Of a DNA stretch of 32,200 nucleotides, positions 23,811 through 31,135 are shown in pieces; positions within the stretch are counted from its first letter, which is position 1, and each line of letters opens with the position of its first letter. Source of the DNA: Gordonia sp. (in: high G+C Gram-positive bacteria). Lineage in GTDB: Bacteria; Actinomycetota; Actinomycetes; Mycobacteriales; Mycobacteriaceae. Both the position numbers and the translations under genes were made by a program. The notes under the pieces were generated by a model. The model was given only the letters and a program-made list of their open reading frames with translations, made no database searches and was not told the origin of the DNA. The stretch covers positions 1 through 32,200 of the forward strand of contig NZ_JAAYXO010000045.1 in the NCBI RefSeq assembly GCF_012515855.1, written 5' to 3'.

Positions 23811-25004
23811 ATGACCTCGGACGGGGACATGCCCGCGGAGATGGATGCGCTGGTTCGAGTCCTCGGACCGCAGGTCCTCGCGATCCTCCTGCGCCGCGGA
23901 GCCGACTTCGCGGCGGCGGAGGACGCCGTCCAGGAAGCTCTGATCCAGGCGTTGAGCACCTGGCCGTCGGATCCCCCGCGCGAGCCGAAAGCGTGGCTCG
24001 TCGCCGTGGCCTGGCGCAAATTCCTGGATGCAGTGCGGTCGGACGCGGCTCGGCGGCGACGCGAGGACACCGTCGCCGTCGAGCCGACCGGGGGCGAGGT
24101 CCCGGATGCGGACGACACCCTCGCGCTGTACTTCCTGTGCGCGCACCCGTCGCTGAGTCCGGCATCGGCCGTGGCGCTGACATTGCGTGCAGTCGGCGGG
24201 CTCACCACCGGGCAGATCGCCGCCGCCTATCTGGTGCCCGAGGCGACGATGGCGCAGCGGATCAGCCGAGCCAAGAAGACGGTGTCGGGCCGGCGGCTGA
24301 CCGCGCCCGGCGACGTCGCGACCGTCGTGCGGACGCTCTACCTGGTCTTCAACGAGGGCTACTCCGGTGACGTCGATCTCGCGGCGGAGGCGATCAGACT
24401 GACTCGGACACTGGCGGCGACGATCGATCACCCGGAGGTCGCGGGCCTTCTCGCCTTGATGCTGCTGCACCATGCACGACGGCCCGCGCGGGCTACCGAC
24501 TCCGGCGGGCTGATTCCACTTGCGGAGCAGGACCGAGCGCTCTGGGATACCGCTCTCATCGCCGAGGGCGTCGAGATCCTGCAGGGAGCGTTGGCGCGTG
24601 ATAGTCTCGGCGAGTTCCAGGCGCAGGCGGCGATCGCTGCGTTGCACGCCGATGCCCAGACCGTCGACGAGACCGACTGGGTCCAGATCGTGGAGTGGTA
24701 CGACGAACTTGTCGCGCTGGCCGACAGTCCCGTCGCCCGACTGAACCGGGCGGTGGCGGTCGGTGAAGCGGACGGGCCGCGCGCCGGCCTCGCCGCATTG
24801 GCCGAACTGGACCCGGCACTGCCGCGGTACCGCGCCGTCGAAGCCCATCTGCGGGAGCGCGACGGAGACCTCGTCAGCGCCGCCCGCCTGAATGCCGAGG
24901 CAGCAGAGCTTTCGGTCAACTCGGCCGAGAAGCACCACTTGATCACTCAGGCGGCGCGGGTGCACGAGTCGCTACAGTCGCAGCCATGGCCTCGAACCGA
25001 CTGA
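23811..25004 (+). CDS. ECF42-type RNA polymerase sigma factor with C-terminal TPR-like extension
   Basis: A 397-residue extracytoplasmic-function sigma factor. Region 2 is at about 10-80 (FAAAEDAVQEALIQALSTWP, PKAWLVAVAWRKFLDAVR) and region 4 at about 110-165 (LTLRAVGGLTTGQIAAAYLVPEATMAQRISRAKK). A helical extension of about 220 residues follows, with LYLVFNEGYSG, LLALMLLHHARRPAR, WYDELVALADSPVARLNRAVA and a final EKHHLITQAARVH. This extension, the DGPF neighbour and the lack of an anti-sigma gene define the ECF42 group, in which the extension is reported to be needed for activity. ATG 23811 is chosen; GTG 23799, inside the DGPF gene, is the alternative. The last 19 nt overlap the next gene. 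Confidence 0.9.
   Translation: MTSDGDMPAEMDALVRVLGPQVLAILLRRGADFAAAEDAVQEALIQALSTWPSDPPREPKAWLVAVAWRKFLDAVRSDAARRRREDTVAVEPTGGEVPDADDTLALYFLCAHPSLSPASAVALTLRAVGGLTTGQIAAAYLVPEATMAQRISRAKKTVSGRRLTAPGDVATVVRTLYLVFNEGYSGDVDLAAEAIRLTRTLAATIDHPEVAGLLALMLLHHARRPARATDSGGLIPLAEQDRALWDTALIAEGVEILQGALARDSLGEFQAQAAIAALHADAQTVDETDWVQIVEWYDELVALADSPVARLNRAVAVGEADGPRAGLAALAELDPALPRYRAVEAHLRERDGDLVSAARLNAEAAELSVNSAEKHHLITQAARVHESLQSQPWPRTD
24973..24978 (+). promoter_or_regulatory. -10 element of the pentapeptide-repeat gene
   Basis: TACAGT is followed by exactly 7 nt and ATG 24986. It lies within the last codons of the sigma factor gene, so the next gene probably has its own leaderless transcript. Confidence 0.5.
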
Positions 25005-25645
25005 CACGTAAACCGAAGATCGACACGCTGAAGCTCGCGGGGCTCGACGACCTCCAGACCGACGCCCTGCAATCCTTCGAGACCATCGAGTTCGGCCGAT
25101 TCGACGGCGTCGACCTCGCTGACCGCGAGCTGTCGGGCCTCACCCTGACCGACTGCGAACTCTCGAACGTCACCCTCGAGAACGTCGAATGGGGCGGCAG
25201 TCGGATCTTCGACACGGCCTTCAACTCGGTGAACGCGCCGCGGCTGGCGTGGCCGCGCACCTCGGTGCGCAACGTGCAGATCAAGGGCAGTCGGATCGGT
25301 GCGTTCGACCTCTTCGAAGGGACCGTTCGGTCGCTGGTGATCGAGGACTCCAAGCTGGGTCTGGTGAACCTCCGTGGCAGCGACGTGCGAGACGTCGTCT
25401 TCCGCGACTGTCTGATCGACGAACTCGACCTCAGCGAGGCGACGGTCGCGCGCATGGCCTTCGAGAACTGTCGGGTATCGAGCTTGGAAGTTCACCAGGC
25501 CAAGCTGAGCGACGTCGACCTGCGCGGTGTGGAGATCGAGTCACTCCGCCATCTCGACGGGCTGGGCGGCACCACCATCGACAGCGATCAAGCCGTCAAG
25601 TTCGCCGCCCACTTCGCTGCGCACCTGGGAATGCGGATCGAGTAG
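24986..25645 (+). CDS. Pentapeptide-repeat protein
   Basis: A 219-residue protein of divergent pentapeptide repeats running from about residue 30 to 185 (for example FDGVDLADRELSGLTLTDCE and LSEATVARMAFENC), which should form a right-handed quadrilateral beta helix. Some members such as MfpA/Qnr mimic DNA and protect gyrase from quinolones, but the repeats here are irregular and such a role cannot be inferred. A charged N-terminus and a C-terminal helix (DQAVKFAAHFAAHLGM) flank the repeats. It starts inside the sigma factor gene but seems to have its own promoter. Convergent with the VOC gene, 7 nt apart. Confidence 0.85.
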   Translation: MASNRLTRKPKIDTLKLAGLDDLQTDALQSFETIEFGRFDGVDLADRELSGLTLTDCELSNVTLENVEWGGSRIFDTAFNSVNAPRLAWPRTSVRNVQIKGSRIGAFDLFEGTVRSLVIEDSKLGLVNLRGSDVRDVVFRDCLIDELDLSEATVARMAFENCRVSSLEVHQAKLSDVDLRGVEIESLRHLDGLGGTTIDSDQAVKFAAHFAAHLGMRIE

Positions 25646-25652
25646 CGCGCTA

Positions 25653-26003
25653 CTACTGGTCTCGAGGCACCGAGCCGACGCCGAACTCGTTCCCATCGGG
25701 GTCGTGGAAGACGGCTTTGCTGACCCCGCCGCCGTAGTCCTCCAGGTCGTCGGGCGTCACTCCGCGGTCGGCCGCGGCGGCGAGGAAGCGGTCGAGGTCG
25801 TCGATCAGGATCGTCACCAGGCTGTTGCCCGGACCGCCTTGCGCCGTTTTGAGGTAGACGAATCGGTGGTCGTCGAGTGTCCAGACTGCTTCGGAATCGT
25901 CCGGACGAAACGACGGCTCCGCGCCGAGGACTCGCGTGTACCAGTCGACAGCTAGAGCGAGGTCACTGACGACGATCCCTGCGAACAGGTCGAGGGGCGT
26001 CAT
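25653..26003 (-). CDS. VOC (glyoxalase/bleomycin-resistance fold) protein
   Basis: A 116-residue single VOC module: LDLFAGIVVSDLALAVDWYTRVLG at the start (read as FAGIVVSDL plus DWYTRVLG) and FHDPDGNEFGVG at the end, the usual ligand-bearing strand. The His normally found at the start of the first strand is replaced by Ala (FAGIVV), so metal binding and catalysis are uncertain and it could be a binding protein. Last gene of a minus-strand operon; its ATG overlaps the stop of the preceding gene as ATGA. Confidence 0.85.
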   Translation of the reverse strand: MTPLDLFAGIVVSDLALAVDWYTRVLGAEPSFRPDDSEAVWTLDDHRFVYLKTAQGGPGNSLVTILIDDLDRFLAAAADRGVTPDDLEDYGGGVSKAVFHDPDGNEFGVGSVPRDQ

Positions 26004-26410
26004 GCGACCTGCAGGTCAACAGCGCGAGCGTCACGTGCCTTTGCAGGTCGATCGAACGCGGCGGGTATCGCGACACCGTCCGGGTGAAGTTCGACGTAGT
26101 CGATGAACATGCCGAAGTTGGATTCGCCACCGGGGGCGAGTTGGTCGCCGGGCTCGACGAGGCTGCAACCTGATTCGATCATCGACACCATTCGTACCCC
26201 GTCGGTGCCTTGCGAAAAGATGGTTCCCGCTCCGCCGACGGCTCGAACTCGTCCAAGAACGGCCGAGAGGGGTTCGCTGTCGAGTGCGACGATGACGGGG
26301 CACTCGCCTGCCTCGTTGGTCACCAGTTCGATTTCAGATACGGGACCGAAGGCGAGGTTCAGATTCACTTCGCGGCGGAAACTGTCCAACTTCTCCATGC
26401 GGGTGCTCAC
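26000..26410 (-). CDS. Hypothetical protein, 136 residues
   Basis: Not recognised. A soluble alpha/beta-looking protein with LAFGPVSEIELVTNEAGECPVIV-type alternating strands near the N-terminus, GAGTIFSQGTDGVRMVSMIESGC in the middle and GGESNFGMFIDYVELHPDGVAIP before a basic tail. The size, a Gly/Ser-poor strand pattern and the lack of catalytic motifs would suit a binding or immunity-type protein, but that is speculation. GTG start with AAAGGTGAG just upstream, 4 nt after the stop of the Cys/His-rich gene, so both are in one operon. Confidence 0.7.
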   Translation of the reverse strand: MSTRMEKLDSFRREVNLNLAFGPVSEIELVTNEAGECPVIVALDSEPLSAVLGRVRAVGGAGTIFSQGTDGVRMVSMIESGCSLVEPGDQLAPGGESNFGMFIDYVELHPDGVAIPAAFDRPAKARDARAVDLQVA

Positions 26411-26414
26411 GGTC

Positions 26415-26834
26415 TCACCTTTCTTTGTCTCGAATAATACGCGCGCGATCGGCAGATTCTGCTTCGGCTCGCGTCAAGGCAACCTTCACGTCATCTTGGG
26501 TGTCGAGTTGGTAGATCGATGCCGATGAGTCTTTCCCATCGGCGTGCAAGTGGCAATGGCCGTGACAACAGTCGTAGCGCTCGACATCGTCCCAACCGTC
26601 GGTGCCGAGCCGTTGGACGATAATCGCGAAGTCGACCGGCAGGCCGTCGAGGGACCAGAGGTTGAATTGGACGCGAACGGTGCTTGCGTCGTCATACGCC
26701 TGCACCCACTGGCGGGCTTTGCATTTCTCACGATCGGGCGGAATGTAACTGCCCTGTCTGGAAGAGAGGCTGGTCTCGGCTTCCGACCGGGCTCTCCTCA
26801 GCGCTTTTCGTTCCTTTTGCGCCCGTCTAACCAC
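26415..26834 (-). CDS. Hypothetical Cys/His-rich protein, 139 residues
   Basis: Not recognised with confidence. Residues 1-25 are strongly basic (RRAQKERKALRRAR). A conserved-looking core YIPPDREKCKARQWVQAYDD, VQFNLWSLDGLPVDFAIIVQRL and WDDVERYDCC follows, with the cluster CCHGHCHLH (residues 89-97: Cys89, Cys90, His91, His93, Cys94, His95, His97), which is a likely metal site. The C-terminus is helical and charged. The GTG start has a GGAGGT 9 nt upstream, but that SD can pair with an ACCTCC in the overlapping leader ORF (26827-26907), so its translation may depend on the leader. First full gene of a three-gene operon beside tRNA-Leu. Confidence 0.7.
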   Translation of the reverse strand: MVRRAQKERKALRRARSEAETSLSSRQGSYIPPDREKCKARQWVQAYDDASTVRVQFNLWSLDGLPVDFAIIVQRLGTDGWDDVERYDCCHGHCHLHADGKDSSASIYQLDTQDDVKVALTRAEAESADRARIIRDKER

Positions 26835-26907
26835 TTCGCCCGCACCTCCGGGCGGCCGGGTTCTGGAGGTTCGGATCGTGGCTTTGAGTCGACGCGACGC
26901 CCTCCAT
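26827..26907 (-). CDS. Possible 26-codon leader ORF
   Basis: ATG 26907 is preceded by AGGAGG (26918-26913) at a 5-nt spacing, the best SD in the region. The ORF reads MEGVASTQSHDP, then NLQNPAARR, CGRSG and a TAG stop. It ends 5 nt beyond the GTG start of the Cys/His-rich gene, so terminating ribosomes would be over that start. It is either a leader peptide that couples translation, or the original N-terminus of the next gene separated by a frameshift. Confidence 0.45.
   Translation of the reverse strand: MEGVASTQSHDPNLQNPAARRCGRSG
26844..26870 (-). promoter_or_regulatory. Hairpin masking the SD of the Cys/His-rich gene
   Basis: On the minus-strand RNA ACCTCC (26870-26865) pairs perfectly with the SD GGAGGT (26849-26844) around a 15-nt GC-rich loop. 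A ribosome translating the leader ORF would open it. Confidence 0.4.
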
Positions 26908-27074
26908 CAAGGCCTCCTCTGCGAGTGTGGGTGCTCGTGTCGGACGATAACGCGTATGTCGGACAATCTGTCGGGAGCGGTCACGGGGAGTGCGGCCGCG
27001 GCCACCGTCTGCCTCGCTCAGTAGGCCTGCAATCAGCTCGGACACTCGGGTGACGCGTGCGGCTGAAAACAATA

Positions 27075-27119
27075 GGACGTGCAGGCCAACGCATTGAAGA
27101 TCGCTGGTCCTGCACGTCC
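27075..27119 (-). terminator. Terminator of tRNA-Leu
   Basis: GGACGTGCAGG (27075-27085) is the exact inverse of 27109-27119, extended by three more pairs with one bulge (CCA with TGG). On the minus strand the hairpin starts 8 nt after the tRNA and is followed by TATTGTTTT, a good intrinsic terminator. Confidence 0.8.
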
Positions 27120-27127
27120 GATTTCTG

Positions 27128-27211
<84 letters not shown>

Positions 27212-27231
27212 GTGCAGTGCCACTGTACCGG

Positions 27232-27237
27232 TAGGCT
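27232..27237 (+). promoter_or_regulatory. -10 element of the methyltransferase gene
   Basis: TAGGCT is followed by 6 nt and the GTG at 27244, with no SD. It is close to the 5' end of the divergent tRNA-Leu, so the two promoter regions overlap. Confidence 0.55.
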
Positions 27238-27243
27238 CGGGCG

Positions 27244-28746
27244 GTGATTCGCTACCCTCTGGATGCTCCGGAAATCGTTGACGCGCTGGGCGAAGGGCTT
27301 CGCTCCGCGGGCTATTCGTCGGAAGGCATCGACGGCCTGCTCGGTGAGGAGACCAGCCAGGCGCTGGTCGGCGGGGTGTGGTGGCCCGCGCTCCGGAAGA
27401 CGCGACGGGCACCCGCCGAACAGGCATCTCTCGCGACGCTGATCCGCCTGTTTCTGTTGGGTTCCACCGAGCCCGACGACGCCGTCGCGGCGGCCCTGCC
27501 GGGGATCGGTGTCGACGCGTTGTTGGACCAACAGGTGATCGAGAAGGCCGACGGCGGTGTCCGCGCGATCCTCGACATCCGGCCACACGGCAGCGATGCA
27601 GCGGACTACCTGGTGGTCGCCGACCAGGACGCCTCGATGCGTCCGGGCGCGGTGCGCCACGACCATGTGCTGGGCATCGGTGGCGCATCGATGTCGTTGG
27701 CTCAGGCCGTGATCCGCACACCGTTCGGGCGAGCGCTCGACGTCGGCACGGGCTGCGGCGTGCAGGCGCTGCACATGTCGTCGCACTGCGATGAGATCGT
27801 CGCGACCGACACCAACGGGCGCGCCCTGGCGCTGGCGGCGGCAACGGCACGGCTGAACGGACTCGATTGGGATCTGCGCGAGGGCAGCCTGTTCGAGCCG
27901 GTGGGCGAGGAGACCTTCGACCTCATCGTCTCCAACCCGCCGTTCGTGGTCGGCACCGGTGCGCAGGACTACATCTACCGCGACTCCGGCATGGTCGGCG
28001 ACGGCATCAGCCGCGCGTTGATCGAGCAGATCGGCGACCACCTCAACCCCGGTGGCGTCGCGCAGATCCTCGCCAACTGGGTGGTTCGCGACGTCGACGC
28101 GTGGGATCAGCGCGTGCGGGAATGGGTGGAGTCGACAGGTCTGGACGCGTGGGTGGTGCAGCGCGAGCTGGCCGATCCCATCAGCTACGTGTCGCTGTGG
28201 GTCTCGGACGCGGGGGAGTCGGTGACCGATGCCGCCGAGCGCGGCGCGCGCTGGCTCGACTGGTTTGAGCAGGAGGGCATCGTCGCCATCGGCATGGGGT
28301 CGATCACCTTCCGGAAGCCGACGCAGTCGCGCGAGGCGGACGTGGTGATCGAGGAGATCACCGGCGCGGGGCAAGAGGTGACGGGCTTCGAGGCGCAGGC
28401 GTTCTGGGCGCGGCGCGACTTCCTGCGCGAGAACTCCGACGCCGACCTGCTGGCGTCGCGGCTGTCGACGTCGCCGGTGTTTCTGGAGACACAGTCGCTG
28501 CCGGGGGAGGAAGGCTGGCAGCAGGTCAGTGCGTCGGTGACGCGGCCAGGCGGCCCGGGAGCGGTGCTCGCCGTGGACGAGGTGCTCACCGCGCTGTTCG
28601 CCGGCTGCCGAGGCGAGGTCCCGCTGGCCGCGCTGATCTCGCTGATCGCCGACTTCCACGGGGTCGACCCGGACGCGCTGGCGCAGGCGGCGATGCCGTC
28701 GGTGCGCGAAGCGATCGGGCGCGGGATCCTGTACCGCGCCGATTAG
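27244..28746 (+). CDS. SAM-dependent methyltransferase of the HemK/RlmG-like NPPF class
   Basis: A 500-residue protein. Residues 1 to about 130 are a helical N-terminal domain (LLGEETSQALVGGVWWPAL, then PAEQASLATLIRLFLLG). Residues about 150-330 are a class I methyltransferase with the SAM motif ALDVGTGCGVQAL (166-172 core), the acidic loop EIVATDTN and SNPPFVVG (NPPF 231-234), which marks enzymes that methylate planar or amide nitrogens in nucleic acids or proteins. The C-terminal third is a further domain without known motif. The target is not known; the size and N-terminal domain fit the DUF7059-type actinobacterial family. GTG start with leaderless promoter. Convergent with a small membrane protein gene 7 nt away. 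Confidence 0.88.
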   Translation: MIRYPLDAPEIVDALGEGLRSAGYSSEGIDGLLGEETSQALVGGVWWPALRKTRRAPAEQASLATLIRLFLLGSTEPDDAVAAALPGIGVDALLDQQVIEKADGGVRAILDIRPHGSDAADYLVVADQDASMRPGAVRHDHVLGIGGASMSLAQAVIRTPFGRALDVGTGCGVQALHMSSHCDEIVATDTNGRALALAAATARLNGLDWDLREGSLFEPVGEETFDLIVSNPPFVVGTGAQDYIYRDSGMVGDGISRALIEQIGDHLNPGGVAQILANWVVRDVDAWDQRVREWVESTGLDAWVVQRELADPISYVSLWVSDAGESVTDAAERGARWLDWFEQEGIVAIGMGSITFRKPTQSREADVVIEEITGAGQEVTGFEAQAFWARRDFLRENSDADLLASRLSTSPVFLETQSLPGEEGWQQVSASVTRPGGPGAVLAVDEVLTALFAGCRGEVPLAALISLIADFHGVDPDALAQAAMPSVREAIGRGILYRAD

Positions 28747-28753
28747 GCGGGAA

Positions 28754-28978
28754 TCAGCTGAGCGGGACCTCGGGTCCCGAGAGTTCGCGGAGCCAGCCGA
28801 TGATCGGCGCGATGATGAGGATCGCGACGACGGAGGCGTAGCGGATCCCGTCGGTGTCTGTGAGGAAGACGGTGGCGATCGCGGCGACCAAGGCCACGAT
28901 CAGGAACACGCGCGCGGTCGGGTACGTCCGGTCCCATCGGCTGACGGCGACGTGCTGGTTCACGAGTTCGGCGGTCAT
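28754..28978 (-). CDS. Small membrane protein, 74 residues
   Basis: Not recognised. A short polar N-terminus (AELVNQHVAVSRWDRTYP) is followed by two hydrophobic helices, VFLIVALVAAIATVFL and ASVVAILIIAPIIGWL, and a short tail. ATG 28978 is preferred because GGGGAG lies just upstream; ATG 29035 and an earlier start would add an unlikely polar extension. Single gene, convergent with the methyltransferase. Confidence 0.6.
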   Translation of the reverse strand: MTAELVNQHVAVSRWDRTYPTARVFLIVALVAAIATVFLTDTDGIRYASVVAILIIAPIIGWLRELSGPEVPLS

Positions 28979-29152
28979 CTGCTCCCCTGGGGTGTGCGGT
29001 GCGGTGGATCCGGTCGGCTCGAACCTGTTGTTCATCACCGTGGCGATCACTCTTCCGCGCGCATCGGTGCATGTCGAGAGATTGCGTCACCGCGAATTTA
29101 ATGCCTGCCGTGTGCGCCGGGCATGGATTACACCGTCGACGGCCCTCGCGCT

Positions 29153-29158
29153 TACCAT
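29153..29158 (+). promoter_or_regulatory. -10 element of the LysE-family gene
   Basis: TACCAT is followed by 6 nt and ATG 29165. It supports this ATG over the in-frame ATG 42 nt upstream. Confidence 0.5.
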
Positions 29159-29164
29159 CGACAC

Positions 29165-29791
29165 ATGCTGTCGGCCATCGCCTCCTTCACCGTCGCGTCG
29201 TTGCTTCTGGTCTTGTTGCCGGGGCCCGACTCGCTGGTCGTGATGCGCGGTCTGGCGCGCGACGGTCGGGCGGGCGGAATCCGGACGTCGCTCGGGGTGC
29301 TCGCCGGTCTGACCGTGTGGGTCATCGCCGCGGTGCTGGGACTGTCGGCGATCCTGCAGATGAGCGAGATCGGGTTCCAGGTGCTGAAGATCGTCGGCGG
29401 CTGCTACTTGGTGATCTTGGGCGCGCAGACGCTGTGGTCGATGTGGCAGATGCGGGCGGGGGTGCCGGGCCCAGCCAACCCTGCCGTCCAGGCCGGTGGA
29501 CGTCGTGTCGGCTTCTTCACCGGGTTCCTGACCGACATCTTGAATCCGAAGATCGGCATCATGTTCATCACCCTGCTGCCCGGATTCGTTCCCGACGGCT
29601 ACTCGGCCACGTGGACGACGCTCGGTTTCGGCCTCATCTACCTGGCCCTGACGTTCGTCTACTTCGCGGCCCTGGTCCTTGCCGCGGGCAAGATCGGCAC
29701 CTGGATGCAGACACCGCGCATCCGTCGCGGCATCGACCTGGTCGCCGGCTTCGCACTGGTCGGCTTCGGAATCCGGCTGGCCACCGAGTAG
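29165..29791 (+). CDS. LysE/RhtB-family amino acid exporter
   Basis: A 208-residue inner-membrane exporter with about six helices and the family signature LLVLLPGPDSLVVMRG at about 12-27, then GIRTSLGVLAGLTVW, GGCYLVILGAQTLW and FLTDILNPKIGIMFITLLPGF. Members export lysine, arginine, threonine, homoserine or related compounds; the substrate cannot be told here. A trans-sulfuration-type enzyme gene lies convergent 54 bp away, so a sulfur amino acid is possible, but there is no shared transcription. Confidence 0.9.
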   Translation: MLSAIASFTVASLLLVLLPGPDSLVVMRGLARDGRAGGIRTSLGVLAGLTVWVIAAVLGLSAILQMSEIGFQVLKIVGGCYLVILGAQTLWSMWQMRAGVPGPANPAVQAGGRRVGFFTGFLTDILNPKIGIMFITLLPGFVPDGYSATWTTLGFGLIYLALTFVYFAALVLAAGKIGTWMQTPRIRRGIDLVAGFALVGFGIRLATE

Positions 29792-29845
29792 TGGTCCGGC
29801 TCCGGGTCGGCGCTGACACAACCGGCCAGATCCAGCCGCACTCAC

Positions 29846-31135
29846 TCAGCCGGTCGGGCGACCCGTCGCCGAATCCCCGCATGCCGAGTCGAGCGCCGCA
29901 GCCAGATCGGCCTTGATGTCGTCGACGTCCTCCAGTCCCACCGAGAACCGCAGGTGGCCGTACTCGCGGAAGCCGTCCGGGTAGGCCGCGACACGGGGAC
30001 CGGTGGTGCCGACATGCACGATGAGCGACTCGTCGTGGCCCACCGAGACCGCCGAGGTGACCACCTTGAGGTCGTTGACGAAGCGGTTCTGCAGGTCGGG
30101 GTCGCCCTTGAGGGCGAACGCCATGATCCCGCCGTAGCCGCCGATGCCGCGGCCCGGCTCGCCGAACTGGCGCCTGGCGAGCTTGTGCTGCGGGTGGCTC
30201 TCTAGCCCCGGGTAGGCGACGTAGGCGATGCGGTCGTCGGCTTCCAGGAACCGAGCGATCTCGAGCGCCGACTCCTGGTGTTGGCGCAGACGGAGGGGGA
30301 GGGTCACCGATCCGCGCATGATCAGCCAGGCGTTGAACGGCGAGATCACGCCGCCGACGTCGACCATCGCCTCCGATCGGATCGGGGCGACGAGGTCGGC
30401 GCGGCCGATCACCGCGCCGCCCATCGCGTCGCCGTGGCCGTTGATGTACTTGGTCAGCGAGTGCACCACGAGACCGGCGCCGTCGTCGAGCGGCCGGTAC
30501 AGAGGTGGCGGGGTGAATGTGGAGTCGACCATCAAGATCACGCCGTGGGCGTCGGCGATCTCGGCGAGGGCGGCGATGTCGGCGACCTTGGTGGTCGGAT
30601 TGGCGATCACCTCGGTGGCGATCAGCTTGGTGTCGGGGCGGATGGCGGCGACCACGGCGTCGAGGTCGGTGATGTCGACGAAGGTCGCCTCGATGCCGTA
30701 CTTCCGCGGCAGGAGGGTGGTCCACAGTTTGTAGGTGGCCTCGTAGGTGGTGTCGGAGACGACGACGTGATCGCCCGCGTTGACGTGACCGAAGAAGACC
30801 GCGTGGAGCCCCGCGACGCCGGAAGCGAGCGCAACCGCGTCCTCGCCGTGTTCCAGCGCGCGCAGTTTGTCTTGGAGCGCGATCTGGTTGATGCCCGTGT
30901 TCCGGGTGTAGGTGAGGTGTTCGGGGTTGGACCAGTCCATGGTCGACGGGTCCTGCGGCAGGTGGTAGGAGTTCGCCATGACGATGGGTACGCGGATGGC
31001 GTCGCCTTCGCCGCCGGTGCCGGGGGCCTGATTGCCGCCGTGGACGCTCAGCGTCCGCTCACCGATCGACGCGGGATCGTGCTTGTCCGGCCTGCTCGCC
31101 GTTCCTGGGGCGTCCACGCTGTCGCTGCCGCTCAC
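29846..31135 (-). CDS. PLP-dependent trans-sulfuration enzyme (cystathionine gamma-synthase/methionine gamma-lyase family)
   Basis: A 429-residue type I aminotransferase-fold enzyme. Lys229 in HSLTKYINGHGD binds PLP; Asp204 in MVDSTFTPP pairs with the pyridine nitrogen; Tyr76 and Arg78 in LTYTRNTG bind phosphate from the neighbouring subunit; RFSVGLED near the C-terminus holds the carboxylate-binding Arg. The family's usual YSRxxNPT reads YTRNTGIN, marking a divergent subgroup, so lyase versus synthase is not assigned. GTG 31135 has GGAGAG 9 nt upstream. A GTG at 31120 is the alternative. Its first 77 nt overlap the end of the OpgC-like gene on the same strand, suggesting coupling. Confidence 0.88.
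   Translation of the reverse strand: MSGSDSVDAPGTASRPDKHDPASIGERTLSVHGGNQAPGTGGEGDAIRVPIVMANSYHLPQDPSTMDWSNPEHLTYTRNTGINQIALQDKLRALEHGEDAVALASGVAGLHAVFFGHVNAGDHVVVSDTTYEATYKLWTTLLPRKYGIEATFVDITDLDAVVAAIRPDTKLIATEVIANPTTKVADIAALAEIADAHGVILMVDSTFTPPPLYRPLDDGAGLVVHSLTKYINGHGDAMGGAVIGRADLVAPIRSEAMVDVGGVISPFNAWLIMRGSVTLPLRLRQHQESALEIARFLEADDRIAYVAYPGLESHPQHKLARRQFGEPGRGIGGYGGIMAFALKGDPDLQNRFVNDLKVVTSAVSVGHDESLIVHVGTTGPRVAAYPDGFREYGHLRFSVGLEDVDDIKADLAAALDSACGDSATGRPTG

Noticed and set aside
25653-26410. Toxin-antitoxin or immunity pair
   Set aside because: The size and overlap would fit, but neither protein shows a toxin fold or motif I recognise, so I left them as unknown.
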